Origin: TK10-74A sp965217625
Lineage (GTDB): Bacteria > Chloroflexota > Dehalococcoidia > Bin125
Assembly: GCA_965217625.1 (NCBI GenBank)
Contig: OZ244557.1
Location: forward strand, 1,922,001 to 1,986,000
DNA: 64,000 bases
Reading direction: 5' to 3'
Positions 5,432 through 13,673 of the stretch are shown here, piece by piece; position 1 is the first letter of the stretch, and every line of letters begins with the position of its first letter. The notes beneath the pieces were generated by a model. It did no database searches, was not told where the DNA came from, and saw only the letters and a program-made list of their open reading frames with translations. The translations under genes and the position numbers were made by a program.

Positions 5432-7069
5432 ATGCCGAAGTACATCTTTGTCACGGGCGGGGTTGTCAGCTCGGTCGGCAAGGGCATCAGCACCGCCTCC
5501 CTCGCGAAACTGCTCAAGAGCCGCGGCCTTTCGGTCAGCGTCCAAAAGCTCGACCCCTACCTCAACGTCGACCCCGGCACGATGTCGCCCTACCAGCACG
5601 GCGAGGTCTTCGTGACCGCCGACGGCGCCGAGACCGACCTGGACCTGGGCCACTACGAGCGCTTCCTGGGCGAGGACCTGACGGGCGCCTCGTCGGTCAC
5701 GATGGGGCAGATCAACTCCGCCGTGATCGAGCAGGAGCGCCGCGGCGACCACCTGGGCGGCACGATCCAGACGGTTCCGCACATCACCGACGAGATCAAG
5801 TCGCGCGTGCGCGGGCTGGCGAAGGCGGCCGGGGCGGACGCGCTGATCGTCGAGGTGGGGGGCACGGTCGGTGACATCGAGGGGCAGCCGTTCCTTGAGG
5901 CGATCCGCCAGATGCGCTCCGAGGAGGCGCGCGAGGACACGCTCTCGGTCCACGTCACGATGCTGCCCTACCTGCGGGCGTCGCGGGAGTTGAAGACCAA
6001 GCCCACCCAGCACTCGGTGCGCGAGTTGCGCTCCATGGGCTTGCAGCCGGACATGATCTTCGCCCGCGCCGAGATGCCCGTCGAGGAGAGCATCAAAGCC
6101 AAGATCGCGCTCTTCTGCGACGTGGAGGCGCGCGCCGTGATCCCGCTCGAAACGATGCCCAGCATCTATCAGGTGCCGCAGGTGCTCGAGGACGCGGGCG
6201 TCTCCGACCTCGTCGTCGAGAAGCTGGCGCTGCCGGCCGCCGAGCGTGACCTCGCCGACTGGCGCGATTGGGTGCGGCGGCTGCGCAACCCGGTGGGGCA
6301 CTGCACGATCGCCGTCGTCGGGAAGTACGTGGAGCTGCACGACTCCTATCTCTCCGTGCGCGAAGCGCTGATCCACGCGGGCGTCGAGCGCGGCGTCGAC
6401 GTCGACGTGCGCTGGGTGCAGTCGGAGGGGCTGGAGGCGCGCGACCTGGCCGCGGAGTTGGACGGCGTCGCGGGGGTCATCGTGCCGGGCGGGTTCGGCA
6501 GGCGGGGCGCCGAGGGCGAGATCGCCACGGCCCGCTTCGCCCGCGAGACCGGGCTGCCCTACCTGGGGCTGTGCCGCGGCATGCAGCAGATGGTGATCGA
6601 GTTCGCCCGCAACGTGCTGGGCGAGCCGGAGGCGACATCGACGGAGTTCAAGAAGAAGACACCCGTGCCGGTGATCTCGCTGCTCTCCGAGCAGGAGGGG
6701 GTCGTGGACCTGGGCGGCACGATGCGGCTGGGGCACTACCGCTGCCGGCTGGTCGCGGGGACGCGCGCGCGCGCCGCCTACGGCGTGGAGGCCGTCGATG
6801 AGCGGCACCGGCATCGCTGGGAGTTCAACAACCGCTACCGCGACGCGCTGGATCGGGCCGGACTGCGCGCCAGCGGGGTCTCGCCCGATGGCCGCCTGGT
6901 CGAGATCGCCGAGCTGCGCGACCACCCCTTCATGATGGGCTCGCAGTTCCACCCGGAGTTGCGCTCGCGGCCCGGCCGGCCGCACCCGCTGTTTGTCGCG
7001 CTCATGGACGCCGCGCTCGCGGGCGGACAGCGCGCCGAGCGGCCCGTCGCGGCGGCGAGTCGCGCCTGA
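5432..7069 (+). CDS. pyrG: CTP synthase
   Basis: 545 residues, the usual length. It makes CTP from UTP, ATP and glutamine in pyrimidine nucleotide synthesis. The N-terminal synthetase domain has KYIFVTGGVVSSVGKG (P-loop SVGKG), KLDPYLNVDPGTMSPYQHGEV, DLDLGHYERF and IIQTVPHITDEI-type motifs. The C-terminal class I glutaminase has the nucleophile elbow GLCRGMQ, in place of the common GxCLGMQ, and the catalytic FHPEL. ATG 5432 is preferred to the TTG one codon earlier. A consensus promoter precedes it. The leader does not start with a G-run followed by C residues as in the Bacillus CTP-sensing attenuator, so that mechanism is not supported here. Confidence 0.98.
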   Translation: MPKYIFVTGGVVSSVGKGISTASLAKLLKSRGLSVSVQKLDPYLNVDPGTMSPYQHGEVFVTADGAETDLDLGHYERFLGEDLTGASSVTMGQINSAVIEQERRGDHLGGTIQTVPHITDEIKSRVRGLAKAAGADALIVEVGGTVGDIEGQPFLEAIRQMRSEEAREDTLSVHVTMLPYLRASRELKTKPTQHSVRELRSMGLQPDMIFARAEMPVEESIKAKIALFCDVEARAVIPLETMPSIYQVPQVLEDAGVSDLVVEKLALPAAERDLADWRDWVRRLRNPVGHCTIAVVGKYVELHDSYLSVREALIHAGVERGVDVDVRWVQSEGLEARDLAAELDGVAGVIVPGGFGRRGAEGEIATARFARETGLPYLGLCRGMQQMVIEFARNVLGEPEATSTEFKKKTPVPVISLLSEQEGVVDLGGTMRLGHYRCRLVAGTRARAAYGVEAVDERHRHRWEFNNRYRDALDRAGLRASGVSPDGRLVEIAELRDHPFMMGSQFHPELRSRPGRPHPLFVALMDAALAGGQRAERPVAAASRA

Positions 7070-7125
7070 GGCCTCTCCGCGGCCCGATCCGGTAAGCGAG
7101 CGCCCCGCATGACCGAGGACACCCG

Positions 7126-7605
7126 ATGAGCGAAGACGACGTCTTCCGGCTGCTGCACATGCTGTCGCTGTTCGTGTTTCTGGCGGGGCTGGGCGCGACG
7201 ATGCTGCCGCTCTACCGCGCCTGGAACAGCGACGACGTGCAGCGGCAGGTCTACGCCTTCCAGGAGGCCGCCCGCAACCAGGCGGGCGTGCTGCTGCCGG
7301 GCATGATCCTGACCGGCGTCAGCGGCGTCGTCTGGGCGATCGTCGCCGACCACCTGGACCCGGTGGAGACGGGCTGGCTGCTGGCCGTGGAGTTGCTGTA
7401 CCTGGGCGCCCTGTTCATCTGTCTGCCGGGCATGGTGGCCGGGCTGCGCCGCGCGCGGCTGCTGGCGCTGCAGGCGCAGCACACCGGCGAGGTCAGCGAC
7501 GAGTTACGTGAAACGCTGGCCGACAAGGGGCCGGTCGTCTTCGGTACACTGATGCTGGTGCTGGTCGTGCTGATGACGGCGCTCTCGATCAGCAAACCGT
7601 TCTGA
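7126..7605 (+). CDS. DUF2269-like integral membrane protein
   Basis: 159 residues with four predicted hydrophobic helices: VFRLLHMLSLFVFLAGLGA, AGVLLPGMILTGVSGVVWAI, LLAVELLYLGALFICLPG and GPVVFGTLMLVLVVLMTAL. The first helix carries the histidine-containing LLHMLSLF start typical of DUF2269/CopD-like four-helix membrane proteins, whose role is unknown. A 56-bp gap follows pyrG and 69 bp precede the transaldolase-like gene, so they may be co-transcribed. Confidence 0.7.
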   Translation: MSEDDVFRLLHMLSLFVFLAGLGATMLPLYRAWNSDDVQRQVYAFQEAARNQAGVLLPGMILTGVSGVVWAIVADHLDPVETGWLLAVELLYLGALFICLPGMVAGLRRARLLALQAQHTGEVSDELRETLADKGPVVFGTLMLVLVVLMTALSISKPF

Positions 7606-7674
7606 GCGACCCACCGGTGGTGGCTCGATGCAGGCCCAGGCGGCGCGCGGCCGCCGGAGCGAAGGGAAAACCCC

Positions 7675-8364
7675 ATGCGGCTCTTTCTGGATACGGCGGA
7701 CAGCGACGAGATCCGGCAGGCGGTGCGCTGGGGCGTCTGCGATGGGGTGACCACCAACCCCACGCTGTTCGCCAAGGTCAGCGACCGCGCGGGCTCGTAC
7801 AAGGAGCGCGTGCAGGAGATCGCGGCGATCGTCGATGGCCCGATCTCGGCCGAGTGCGTGAGCCGCAGCGCCGACGAGCTCGTCGCCGAGGCGCGCGAGA
7901 TCGCGAGCTGGCATCCCAACGTGGTGGTCAAGATCCCACTCGACGCGGCCGGGCTCGAGGCGATCCATCGCGTCAGCAGCGAGGGCATCCGCGTCAATAC
8001 GACGCTGATCTTCTCCGCCAACCAGGCCCTGCTGGCGGCGAACGCCGGCGCCGCCTACGTGAGCCCGTTCATCGGGCGGCTGGACGACATCGGCCAGGAC
8101 GGCGTGACGCTGGTGGCGGAGATCGTGGAGATGCTGGACCGCTACCACAGCCCGGCGCAGGTCATCGCGGCCAGCGTGCGGCACGTGGGGCACGTCAGCG
8201 CCTGCGCCGCTGTGGGGGCGCACATCGCGACGCTGCCCTTCCCGGTGCTGAAGGCCATGCTCCAGCACCCGCTGACCGACAAGGGCATCGCCTCCTTCCT
8301 GGCCGACTGGGACCGGGCGCAAGCGCAGCAGCGGGCGCGCGCCGAGTCGTTGCCGGGTCGCTGA
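7675..8364 (+). CDS. Transaldolase-like protein / fructose-6-phosphate aldolase
   Basis: 229 residues, matching the short transaldolase subfamily (TalC/Fsa, about 215-225). Key motifs are MRLFLDTADSDEI, GVTTNPTLFAK, ISAECVS, VVVKIPL with the Schiff-base lysine, GIRVNTTLIFSANQAL, YVSPFIGRLDDIG and VIAASVRHVGHV. The enzyme either transfers dihydroxyacetone units in the pentose phosphate pathway or reversibly cleaves fructose 6-phosphate; sequence alone does not decide between them. The Phe/Tyr choices seen here do not settle the question either. It is followed by rho under a separate promoter. Confidence 0.92.
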   Translation: MRLFLDTADSDEIRQAVRWGVCDGVTTNPTLFAKVSDRAGSYKERVQEIAAIVDGPISAECVSRSADELVAEAREIASWHPNVVVKIPLDAAGLEAIHRVSSEGIRVNTTLIFSANQALLAANAGAAYVSPFIGRLDDIGQDGVTLVAEIVEMLDRYHSPAQVIAASVRHVGHVSACAAVGAHIATLPFPVLKAMLQHPLTDKGIASFLADWDRAQAQQRARAESLPGR

Positions 8365-8421
8365 GCGGCCATCGGGCCCCGTCTGTATCATCGAGTGTGT
8401 CGTCGGCGGTATCGCAGTTGC

Positions 8422-8451
8422 TTGCCATGCGCCCGATCGGCGGGCTAGGCT
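8422..8451 (+). promoter_or_regulatory. Promoter and long leader of rho
   Basis: TTGCCA (8422-8427), 18-bp spacer, TAGGCT (8446-8451). Predicted start about 8458, leaving a leader of about 90 nt before the GTG at 8548. The leader contains GGTCGCAAGACGACC (GGTCG/CGACC arms), which could fold. rho is autoregulated in several bacteria, which may explain a long leader (inference). Confidence 0.6.
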
Positions 8452-8547
8452 CGACATAGCGGAGTGGTCGCAAGACGACCGCCGCGCCCCTTCCGACCCT
8501 CTGGATGAAACACCGCCGCAGCGTCGGCTGGTGGAGGTTCACAAAGC

Positions 8548-9813
8548 GTGAATATCGCTGAACTCGAACCCCTGACACGGGAAGAACTACTGGAACGAGC
8601 CCGGGATCTGGCGATCCCCGGCGTCAGCGCGCTGCGCAAGCAGGATCTCATCTTCAAGCTGCTGCAAGCGCACAGCGAGAAGCAGGGCCACATCTTCGCC
8701 GGCGGCGTGATCGACATCGTCGACGACGGCTACGGCTTCCTGCGCGGGGAGTCGCTGCTGCCCACGAACACCGACGTCTACGTCTCGCAGTCGCAGGTGC
8801 GCCGCTTCGGGCTGCGCACGGGGGACTACGTGACCGGGCAGGTGCGCGCGCCCAAGGAGGGCGAGAAGTACTACGGCCTGCAGCGCGTCGACGCGCTCAA
8901 CGGCATGAGCCCGGAGGAGGCGTTCAAACGCCCCCACTTCGAGAACCTCACCGCGGTCTTCCCCAACCAGCGCTTCATGCTGGAGACCCAGGACCCAACG
9001 GACCTCTCGGGCCGGCTCGTGGACCTGATCGCGCCGATGGGGCGGGGCCAGCGGGGGCTGATCGTCTCGCCGCCGAAGGCCGGCAAGACGATGCTCCTGC
9101 AGGCGCTGGCCAACGGCATCGCCTCCAACTACAAGGACGTCCACCTGATGGTCGTGCTGATTGGGGAGCGGCCGGAGGAGGTCACGGACATGCGCCGCCA
9201 CGTGCGCGGCGAGGTCTTCGCCTCGACCTTCGACGACCCGGTGGAGGATCACACGCGCGTGGCGGAGATGGCGCTGGAACGCGCCAAGCGTCTCATGGAA
9301 TGTGGGCGCGACGTCGTCATCCTGGTCGACTCGGTCACGCGGCTGACGCGGGCCTACAACCTCGAGATGCCGACCAGCGGGCGCACGCTCTCGGGCGGCA
9401 TCGACCCGGTGGCGCTGTATCCGCCCAAGCGCTTCTTCGGCGCCGCCCGCAAGGCCGAGGACAACGGCAGCCTGACGATCATCGCCACCTGCCTGGTCGA
9501 CACCGGCAGCCGGCTCGACGACGTGGTCTTCGAGGAGTTCAAGGGCACCGGCAACTGGGAAGTGCGGCTGGACCGCAAGCTGGCCGAGCGCCGCATCTAC
9601 CCGGCGATCGACATCGCCGCCAGCAGCACCCGCCGCGAGGAGCTGCTGCTCAGCGGCGCCGAGCTGCAGAAGATGTGGTTGCTGCGCCGCATGATGTCGA
9701 TGCTGAGCAGCAACGGCAGCTCGACGGAGCCCACCGAGCGCCTGCTCGACCGGCTCTCGCGGACCAAGTCCAACTCGGAGTTCCTGGAGTCGCTGGCCAC
9801 CGCCGACGCCTAA
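8548..9813 (+). CDS. rho: Transcription termination factor Rho
   Basis: 421 residues from GTG, with GGAGG 11 nt upstream. Hexameric RNA-dependent ATPase that terminates transcription. The N-terminal helical domain (ELEPLTREELLERARDLAI...LRKQDLIFKLLQ) is followed by the cold-shock-like RNA-binding domain (GVIDIVDDGYGFLR), then the ATPase core with P-loop SPPKAGKTM, Walker B VVILVDSVTRL and the Q/R-loop regions (YPPKRFFGAARKAEDNGSLTI; EFKGTGNWEVRLDRKLAERRI). It is the last gene of this plus-strand group and converges on the MBL-fold gene. Confidence 0.98.
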   Translation: MNIAELEPLTREELLERARDLAIPGVSALRKQDLIFKLLQAHSEKQGHIFAGGVIDIVDDGYGFLRGESLLPTNTDVYVSQSQVRRFGLRTGDYVTGQVRAPKEGEKYYGLQRVDALNGMSPEEAFKRPHFENLTAVFPNQRFMLETQDPTDLSGRLVDLIAPMGRGQRGLIVSPPKAGKTMLLQALANGIASNYKDVHLMVVLIGERPEEVTDMRRHVRGEVFASTFDDPVEDHTRVAEMALERAKRLMECGRDVVILVDSVTRLTRAYNLEMPTSGRTLSGGIDPVALYPPKRFFGAARKAEDNGSLTIIATCLVDTGSRLDDVVFEEFKGTGNWEVRLDRKLAERRIYPAIDIAASSTRREELLLSGAELQKMWLLRRMMSMLSSNGSSTEPTERLLDRLSRTKSNSEFLESLATADA

Positions 9814-9875
9814 CGCGCCGCGGCTCCTCCCCCATCGTCCCCTGTAGTCCCCGGCTGGCGCAGTCCCCCGCTGGC

Positions 9876-10535
9876 TCAGTTGCCGCGCGGGGCGAGCACC
9901 TGCACGGCGGTGTGCTCGCTCAGGCCGGCCCGCGTGACGTTGATGTGGTTGTCGAGCTGGGCGGGCGCGTCCGGGTCGCTGGTCGAGCCGCTGCTGAGGC
10001 CCATGGCGCTGAGAAACGTGTCGACCGGGTCGAGCGCCGCCGTCTCGGGGCCCACCTTGTGCAGCATGGGGATCACCAGCCGGGGGTCGATCGCGCCGGC
10101 CACCTTGACGGCGGTCTTCGCATCGAGGTGGCCGTTGCCGCCCACCGGCACGAGCAGCACGTCGGCCCGGCTCAGCTCCTCCATCGCCCGCGGCGACGGC
10201 TCGCCGCGCATGTCGCCCAGGTGCGCCACGATCACGTCGTCGATCGTGACGACGAAGGCGACGTTGCGGGCCGGCGCCGGGGCCTGGTCGTCGGTGACGA
10301 CGCCGGTGATCAGCACGTTCTGGATCTCGTACTCGCCCGGGGCGTCCAGCTGAGCGCGCTCGCAAGCGACCCCGGCGAACCAACCGTGCTCGGGAGCGGG
10401 GTTGGAGACCGTGACGATGTCGGCCTGCGGGCGTCCCAGGCGGAAGCCGGTGCTGGAGGGGCAGGGGTCGAGCACGACGGCGGCCTCGCGGCCGCGCAGA
10501 CGGAAGGCCGCGTGCCCGATCCAGGCGATGTCCAT
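9876..10535 (-). CDS. MBL-fold (UlaG-like) protein with degenerate metal site
   Basis: 219 residues. MDIAWIGHAAFRLRG and the later VIVAHLGDMRGE and VLLVPVGG segments are those of UlaG/YycJ-type metallo-beta-lactamase-fold hydrolases. However the canonical THxHxDH metal motif is replaced by SNPAPEHGW, so only the last histidine of the cluster remains. The His in VIVAHLGD is kept. The protein may be metal-free or use another chemistry. The C-terminus has an additional segment (DNHINVTRAGLSEHTAVQVL). It lies 55 bp downstream of the ketosynthase-like gene on the same strand. Confidence 0.7.
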   Translation of the reverse strand: MDIAWIGHAAFRLRGREAAVVLDPCPSSTGFRLGRPQADIVTVSNPAPEHGWFAGVACERAQLDAPGEYEIQNVLITGVVTDDQAPAPARNVAFVVTIDDVIVAHLGDMRGEPSPRAMEELSRADVLLVPVGGNGHLDAKTAVKVAGAIDPRLVIPMLHKVGPETAALDPVDTFLSAMGLSSGSTSDPDAPAQLDNHINVTRAGLSEHTAVQVLAPRGN

Positions 10536-10590
10536 GGCGATCGTCCCTCCGCCTCCCGGACGCCGCGCCGCGGCCCTCCGGCGTGCCCGG

Positions 10591-11796
10591 CTAGACCATC
10601 GGCAGTTCGTCGCCGGGCTCGGCCCGATGCGCGCCGATCAGCAGCGCGGCGTTCTGGCCGGCCGATCCGTAGGCGCTCACAAGGGCGGCGTGCAGGTGGT
10701 CGCGCTGCGGCCGCACGGTGATGTCCAGGGCGCAGTCCGGGTCGGGCTCAGCGTAGCTGGGGTGCGGCGGCATGACCTGCTCGGCCAGCGCGAACAGCGC
10801 CGCCACGGCCGCCAGGGGGCCGCTCGCGCCCACGGTGTAGCCCAGCACGGGCGTCGTCGCGGTCACGTACATGTCGAGGATGCGCGAGCCGAAGGAGCGC
10901 TCGAGGATGTCGGTCTCGCGGGCGTCGCCGGCCTTGGTGGCGGCGCCGGCGGTGAAGACCATGTCGATCTCGCCCGGGCTGAGGCCGGATTCGCGCAGGG
11001 CGCGCCCGACGGCCTGGCGCGCGATGTCGACGTCGGTGGGGGGCGCCGCGTCGCCGGCGGGGCCGGCGGTGATGGCGCCGCCGATGATCTCGCCGTAGAC
11101 GTGCGCGCCGCGCAGCACGGCCACCTCGCGGTCCTCCAGCACCAGCACGGCGGCGCCCTCGCCCAGGACCATGCCGTCGCGGAGGAGGTCGAAGGGGCGC
11201 TGGGCGGTGGGGGCGGCCTGCCAGGAGAGCAGGCCGCGGGCCTCGTAGGCGGCGAAGAGCTCGGGGCGCAGGGGGGCCTCGGCGCCGCCCGCCAGCGCGA
11301 CGCGCACGCTGCCGGCGCGGACCATCTCGACCGCCTGGTGGATCGCGACGAGGCCCGACGCCGCCCCGGCATCGATCGCGTAGCTGGGCCCGGCGATGTT
11401 GAGCCCCGTGCTCGCGCCCGCCAGCCCGGCGCTGAACAGCGGCGCGGGGGGGCCGCCCGGGTCGGGCCCGTGGGCCGAGCCGATCAGCGAGGCGACGGCG
11501 TAGGCGTTCTCGGCGGTGAAGCCGATGCGGGCGTCGGCGGTGGCCTGGATGGCGGCGTCGAGGGCGAATTGCGAGGCCCGGCTGAGTCGCCCCGCGAAGT
11601 CGGGCGGCACGCCGGCGGGGCCGTCGTAGTGGGCGATCTGTGCCGCCACGGCGGGCCGGCCCAAGGCAGTGGTGGAGATCGGCGTCAGCGCCGGGCGGCC
11701 CCGGAGCAGCGCATCCCAGATGGCGGGGGGATCCTGGCCGGCGGCGCTGATCGCGCCGACGCCCGTGATCACGACTCGGCGGGGTTCATCCGGCAT
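10591..11796 (-). CDS. Beta-ketoacyl-ACP synthase-fold protein lacking the catalytic residues
   Basis: 401 residues from the ATG at 11796; an ATG at 11832 is also possible. The fold is clearly KAS I/II type: RRVVITGVGAISAAGQDPPAIWDALLRGRP at the start, GPSYAID...GLVAIHQA around the nucleophile elbow, ALAGGAEAP, GMVLGEGAAVLVLED, and a C-terminal SAYGSAGQNAALL. Every catalytic position is changed. The elbow reads DAGAASG instead of DTACASG (Cys to Ala), TAGAAT replaces xHGTGT (His lost), and TTPVLGYTVGASG replaces TKxxIGHxxGAAG (Lys and His lost). It is probably a non-condensing partner or scaffold, comparable to chain-length factors (inference). No ACP or other fatty-acid gene is adjacent. Confidence 0.8.
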   Translation of the reverse strand: MPDEPRRVVITGVGAISAAGQDPPAIWDALLRGRPALTPISTTALGRPAVAAQIAHYDGPAGVPPDFAGRLSRASQFALDAAIQATADARIGFTAENAYAVASLIGSAHGPDPGGPPAPLFSAGLAGASTGLNIAGPSYAIDAGAASGLVAIHQAVEMVRAGSVRVALAGGAEAPLRPELFAAYEARGLLSWQAAPTAQRPFDLLRDGMVLGEGAAVLVLEDREVAVLRGAHVYGEIIGGAITAGPAGDAAPPTDVDIARQAVGRALRESGLSPGEIDMVFTAGAATKAGDARETDILERSFGSRILDMYVTATTPVLGYTVGASGPLAAVAALFALAEQVMPPHPSYAEPDPDCALDITVRPQRDHLHAALVSAYGSAGQNAALLIGAHRAEPGDELPMV

Positions 11797-11891
11797 GTCT
11801 TGCAGTGTGGCCCTCCGCCGCGCGATGGCCAAGCCGCGCAGTCGTCAGAGGGGCGATAGTGGTCGCGCGCCCGACGTTCTCGCACGTTTGA

Positions 11892-11921
11892 TTGACCCCC
11901 CAGGCGGGGCGCTGCTAGTCT
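11892..11921 (+). promoter_or_regulatory. Heat-shock operon promoter
   Basis: TTGACC (11892-11897), 18-bp spacer, TAGTCT (11916-11921). The predicted start at about 11928 places the CIRCE operator at the beginning of the transcript, the usual arrangement for HrcA repression. Confidence 0.7.
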
Positions 11922-11933
11922 GCTATTGCGAAG

Positions 11934-11960
11934 TTAGCACTCTCATAGGGAGAGTGCTAA
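11934..11960 (+). promoter_or_regulatory. CIRCE operator (HrcA binding site)
   Basis: A perfect TTAGCACTC-N9-GAGTGCTAA inverted repeat just downstream of the promoter and 16 bp before hrcA. This is the consensus HrcA operator; binding would repress hrcA-grpE-dnaK until heat stress titrates HrcA/GroEL. It is the only CIRCE copy I saw in the window. Confidence 0.97.
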
Positions 11961-11976
11961 CGGATGGAGAGTCCAG

Positions 11977-12999
11977 ATGGCTGCGGTCACGAATCGGCGT
12001 GCCGGCATCCTGCGGATCATCGTGCGGGAGTACGTGGAAACCGCCGCGCCGGTCGGATCGCGCACCATCCACGACAAGTACGGCGTCTCCGCCTCGCCGG
12101 CCACGATCCGGCACGAGATGCAGGCGCTCGAGGAGGAGGGGCTGCTCGAGCAGCCGCATACCTCCGCCGGCCGCGTGCCCTCGGACCGGGGCTACCGCCT
12201 GTTCGTCGAGTCGCTGATGGGGCAGACCGACCTGCCCGTCGAGGAGAAGGCGACGATCCGTCACCAGTTCTACCAGGCCGCGCCCGAGCTCGATGAGTGG
12301 GCCGACCTGGCCGCCGCGCTGCTGGCGCGGTCGCTGGGGCTGCTGGCGCTGGTCTCGCCGCCGCGCTCGCGCGAACTGCAGGTCAAGCACCTGGAACTGA
12401 TCGGCCTCAACGAGATCCTGGCCCTGCTGGTCGTCGTGCTGCGCGAGGCGCGGGTGCTCAAGCAACTGGTGCCGCTCGACGGCCCCTTCGAGCAGGCCGA
12501 GCTGAGCGTGCTGGCGGCGCGCCTCAACGAGCGCGTGTCGGGGCGTACGGTGACGGAACTGCGCCGCGAGCCCACCGTCGACGACGCCACCGAGCAGCGG
12601 ATGATCGAGACGCTGACCGGCATCCTCAGCGAGGAATCGGCGCGCGAAGCGGCCGTGCGGGTCGAGGGCGTCGCCGGCATGCTGGGGCAGCCCGAGTTCC
12701 GCCAGGACCACCGCGGCCTGCTCGACATCGTGACGCTGGTGGACCAGCGCGCGACGGACCGCGTCGTGCCCCCGGAGTCGCTGGGCGGCGACGGCGTCAG
12801 CGTGATGATCGGCGACGAGAACCCGGCCGGCGAACTCCAGCACTGCTCGCTGGTCGTCGCGCCGTACGGCGACCGGGCCGACATGTCGGGCTACGTCGCC
12901 GTGGTGGGGCCGACGCGGATGCGCTACGGGCGCGGCGTCGCGACGGTGCGCTACCTCAGCGGCCTGCTGGAAGAGATGATGGACCGGGTTTACGGATGA
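11977..12999 (+). CDS. hrcA: Heat-inducible transcription repressor HrcA
   Basis: 340 residues, normal for the family. The N-terminal winged helix (NRRAGILRIIVREYVETAAPVGSRTI, SASPATIRHEMQALEEEGLLEQPHTSAGRVPSDRGYRLFV) is fully conserved, followed by the GAF-like domain and the C-terminal GPTRMRYGRGVATVRYLSGLLEEM block. A GGAGAG Shine-Dalgarno sequence precedes the ATG. It binds the CIRCE element directly upstream, so it represses its own operon. It overlaps grpE by ATGA. Confidence 0.98.
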   Translation: MAAVTNRRAGILRIIVREYVETAAPVGSRTIHDKYGVSASPATIRHEMQALEEEGLLEQPHTSAGRVPSDRGYRLFVESLMGQTDLPVEEKATIRHQFYQAAPELDEWADLAAALLARSLGLLALVSPPRSRELQVKHLELIGLNEILALLVVVLREARVLKQLVPLDGPFEQAELSVLAARLNERVSGRTVTELRREPTVDDATEQRMIETLTGILSEESAREAAVRVEGVAGMLGQPEFRQDHRGLLDIVTLVDQRATDRVVPPESLGGDGVSVMIGDENPAGELQHCSLVVAPYGDRADMSGYVAVVGPTRMRYGRGVATVRYLSGLLEEMMDRVYG

Positions 13000-13628
13000 C
13001 CACGGCCGATGCAGAGGGGCTCGACGGGGCCCAGCCCAGCGACACGAAGTCCGGCGGCGCCGACCAGGTCGCGCCGCCGGAAGCTCCCGAAGACGCCGCC
13101 ACCGCGCCGCCGGAGGCGTCGCAGGAGGTGGAGCGCCTGCGGGCGGAGTCGCAGCAGCACCTCGCCGCCTGGAAGCGGGCGCGGGCCGACTACGACAACC
13201 TCAAGCGTCGCAGCGCGACCGAGGTCGGCGAGCGCGCGGCGCAGGCGACGGCGGGGCTGCTGCTGGCGCTGCTGCCCGTGATCGACAACTTCGACCGCGC
13301 CTTCGAGGCCGACCGCGAGGATGACCCCGAGGCGTGGGCGGAGGGCATCGTGCTGATCCGCAAGGACGTCGTGCAACTCCTGGAGCGCCTGGGCGTGCAG
13401 CCGATCGCCGCCGCCGGCCAGCCCTTCGACCCCCAATACCACGAGGCCGTGGGCCAGGCGCCCGGCCCCGACAACGAAGTCTTGGAGCAGGTGCGCAAGG
13501 GTTACCTGCTGGGTACGCGCGTCTTGCGGCCGGCGCTGGTGGTCGTGGGGACCGGCGGCGACGGCGCAGACGCTCCCGCGGCCGCGCCCGCGGACGACAG
13601 CGAGAACGAGAACAGCGAGCACGCGTAA
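12996..13628 (+). CDS. grpE: GrpE nucleotide-exchange factor
   Basis: 210 residues. It releases ADP from DnaK. A disordered acidic N-terminus (1-45) precedes the long dimerising helix (QEVERLRAESQQHLAAWKRARADYDNLKRRSATEV). The beta-wing domain follows (LLALLPVIDNFDRAF; GVQPIAAAGQPFDPQYHEAVGQ; VRKGYLLGTRVLRPALVVV). The ATG overlaps the hrcA stop (ATGA), indicating translational coupling. The C-terminal Asp/Glu/Asn tail is slightly longer than usual. Confidence 0.97.
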   Translation: MTTADAEGLDGAQPSDTKSGGADQVAPPEAPEDAATAPPEASQEVERLRAESQQHLAAWKRARADYDNLKRRSATEVGERAAQATAGLLLALLPVIDNFDRAFEADREDDPEAWAEGIVLIRKDVVQLLERLGVQPIAAAGQPFDPQYHEAVGQAPGPDNEVLEQVRKGYLLGTRVLRPALVVVGTGGDGADAPAAAPADDSENENSEHA

Positions 13629-13673
13629 CGCTCCAGCGGGCGACACGGCCCGGCTGGCATGGAAGGCAGACTC

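Noticed and set aside
5380..5432. CTP-sensing attenuator upstream of pyrG as in Bacillus
   Set aside because: The predicted transcript does not begin with GGGC and no terminator hairpin with a U-tract precedes the gene.
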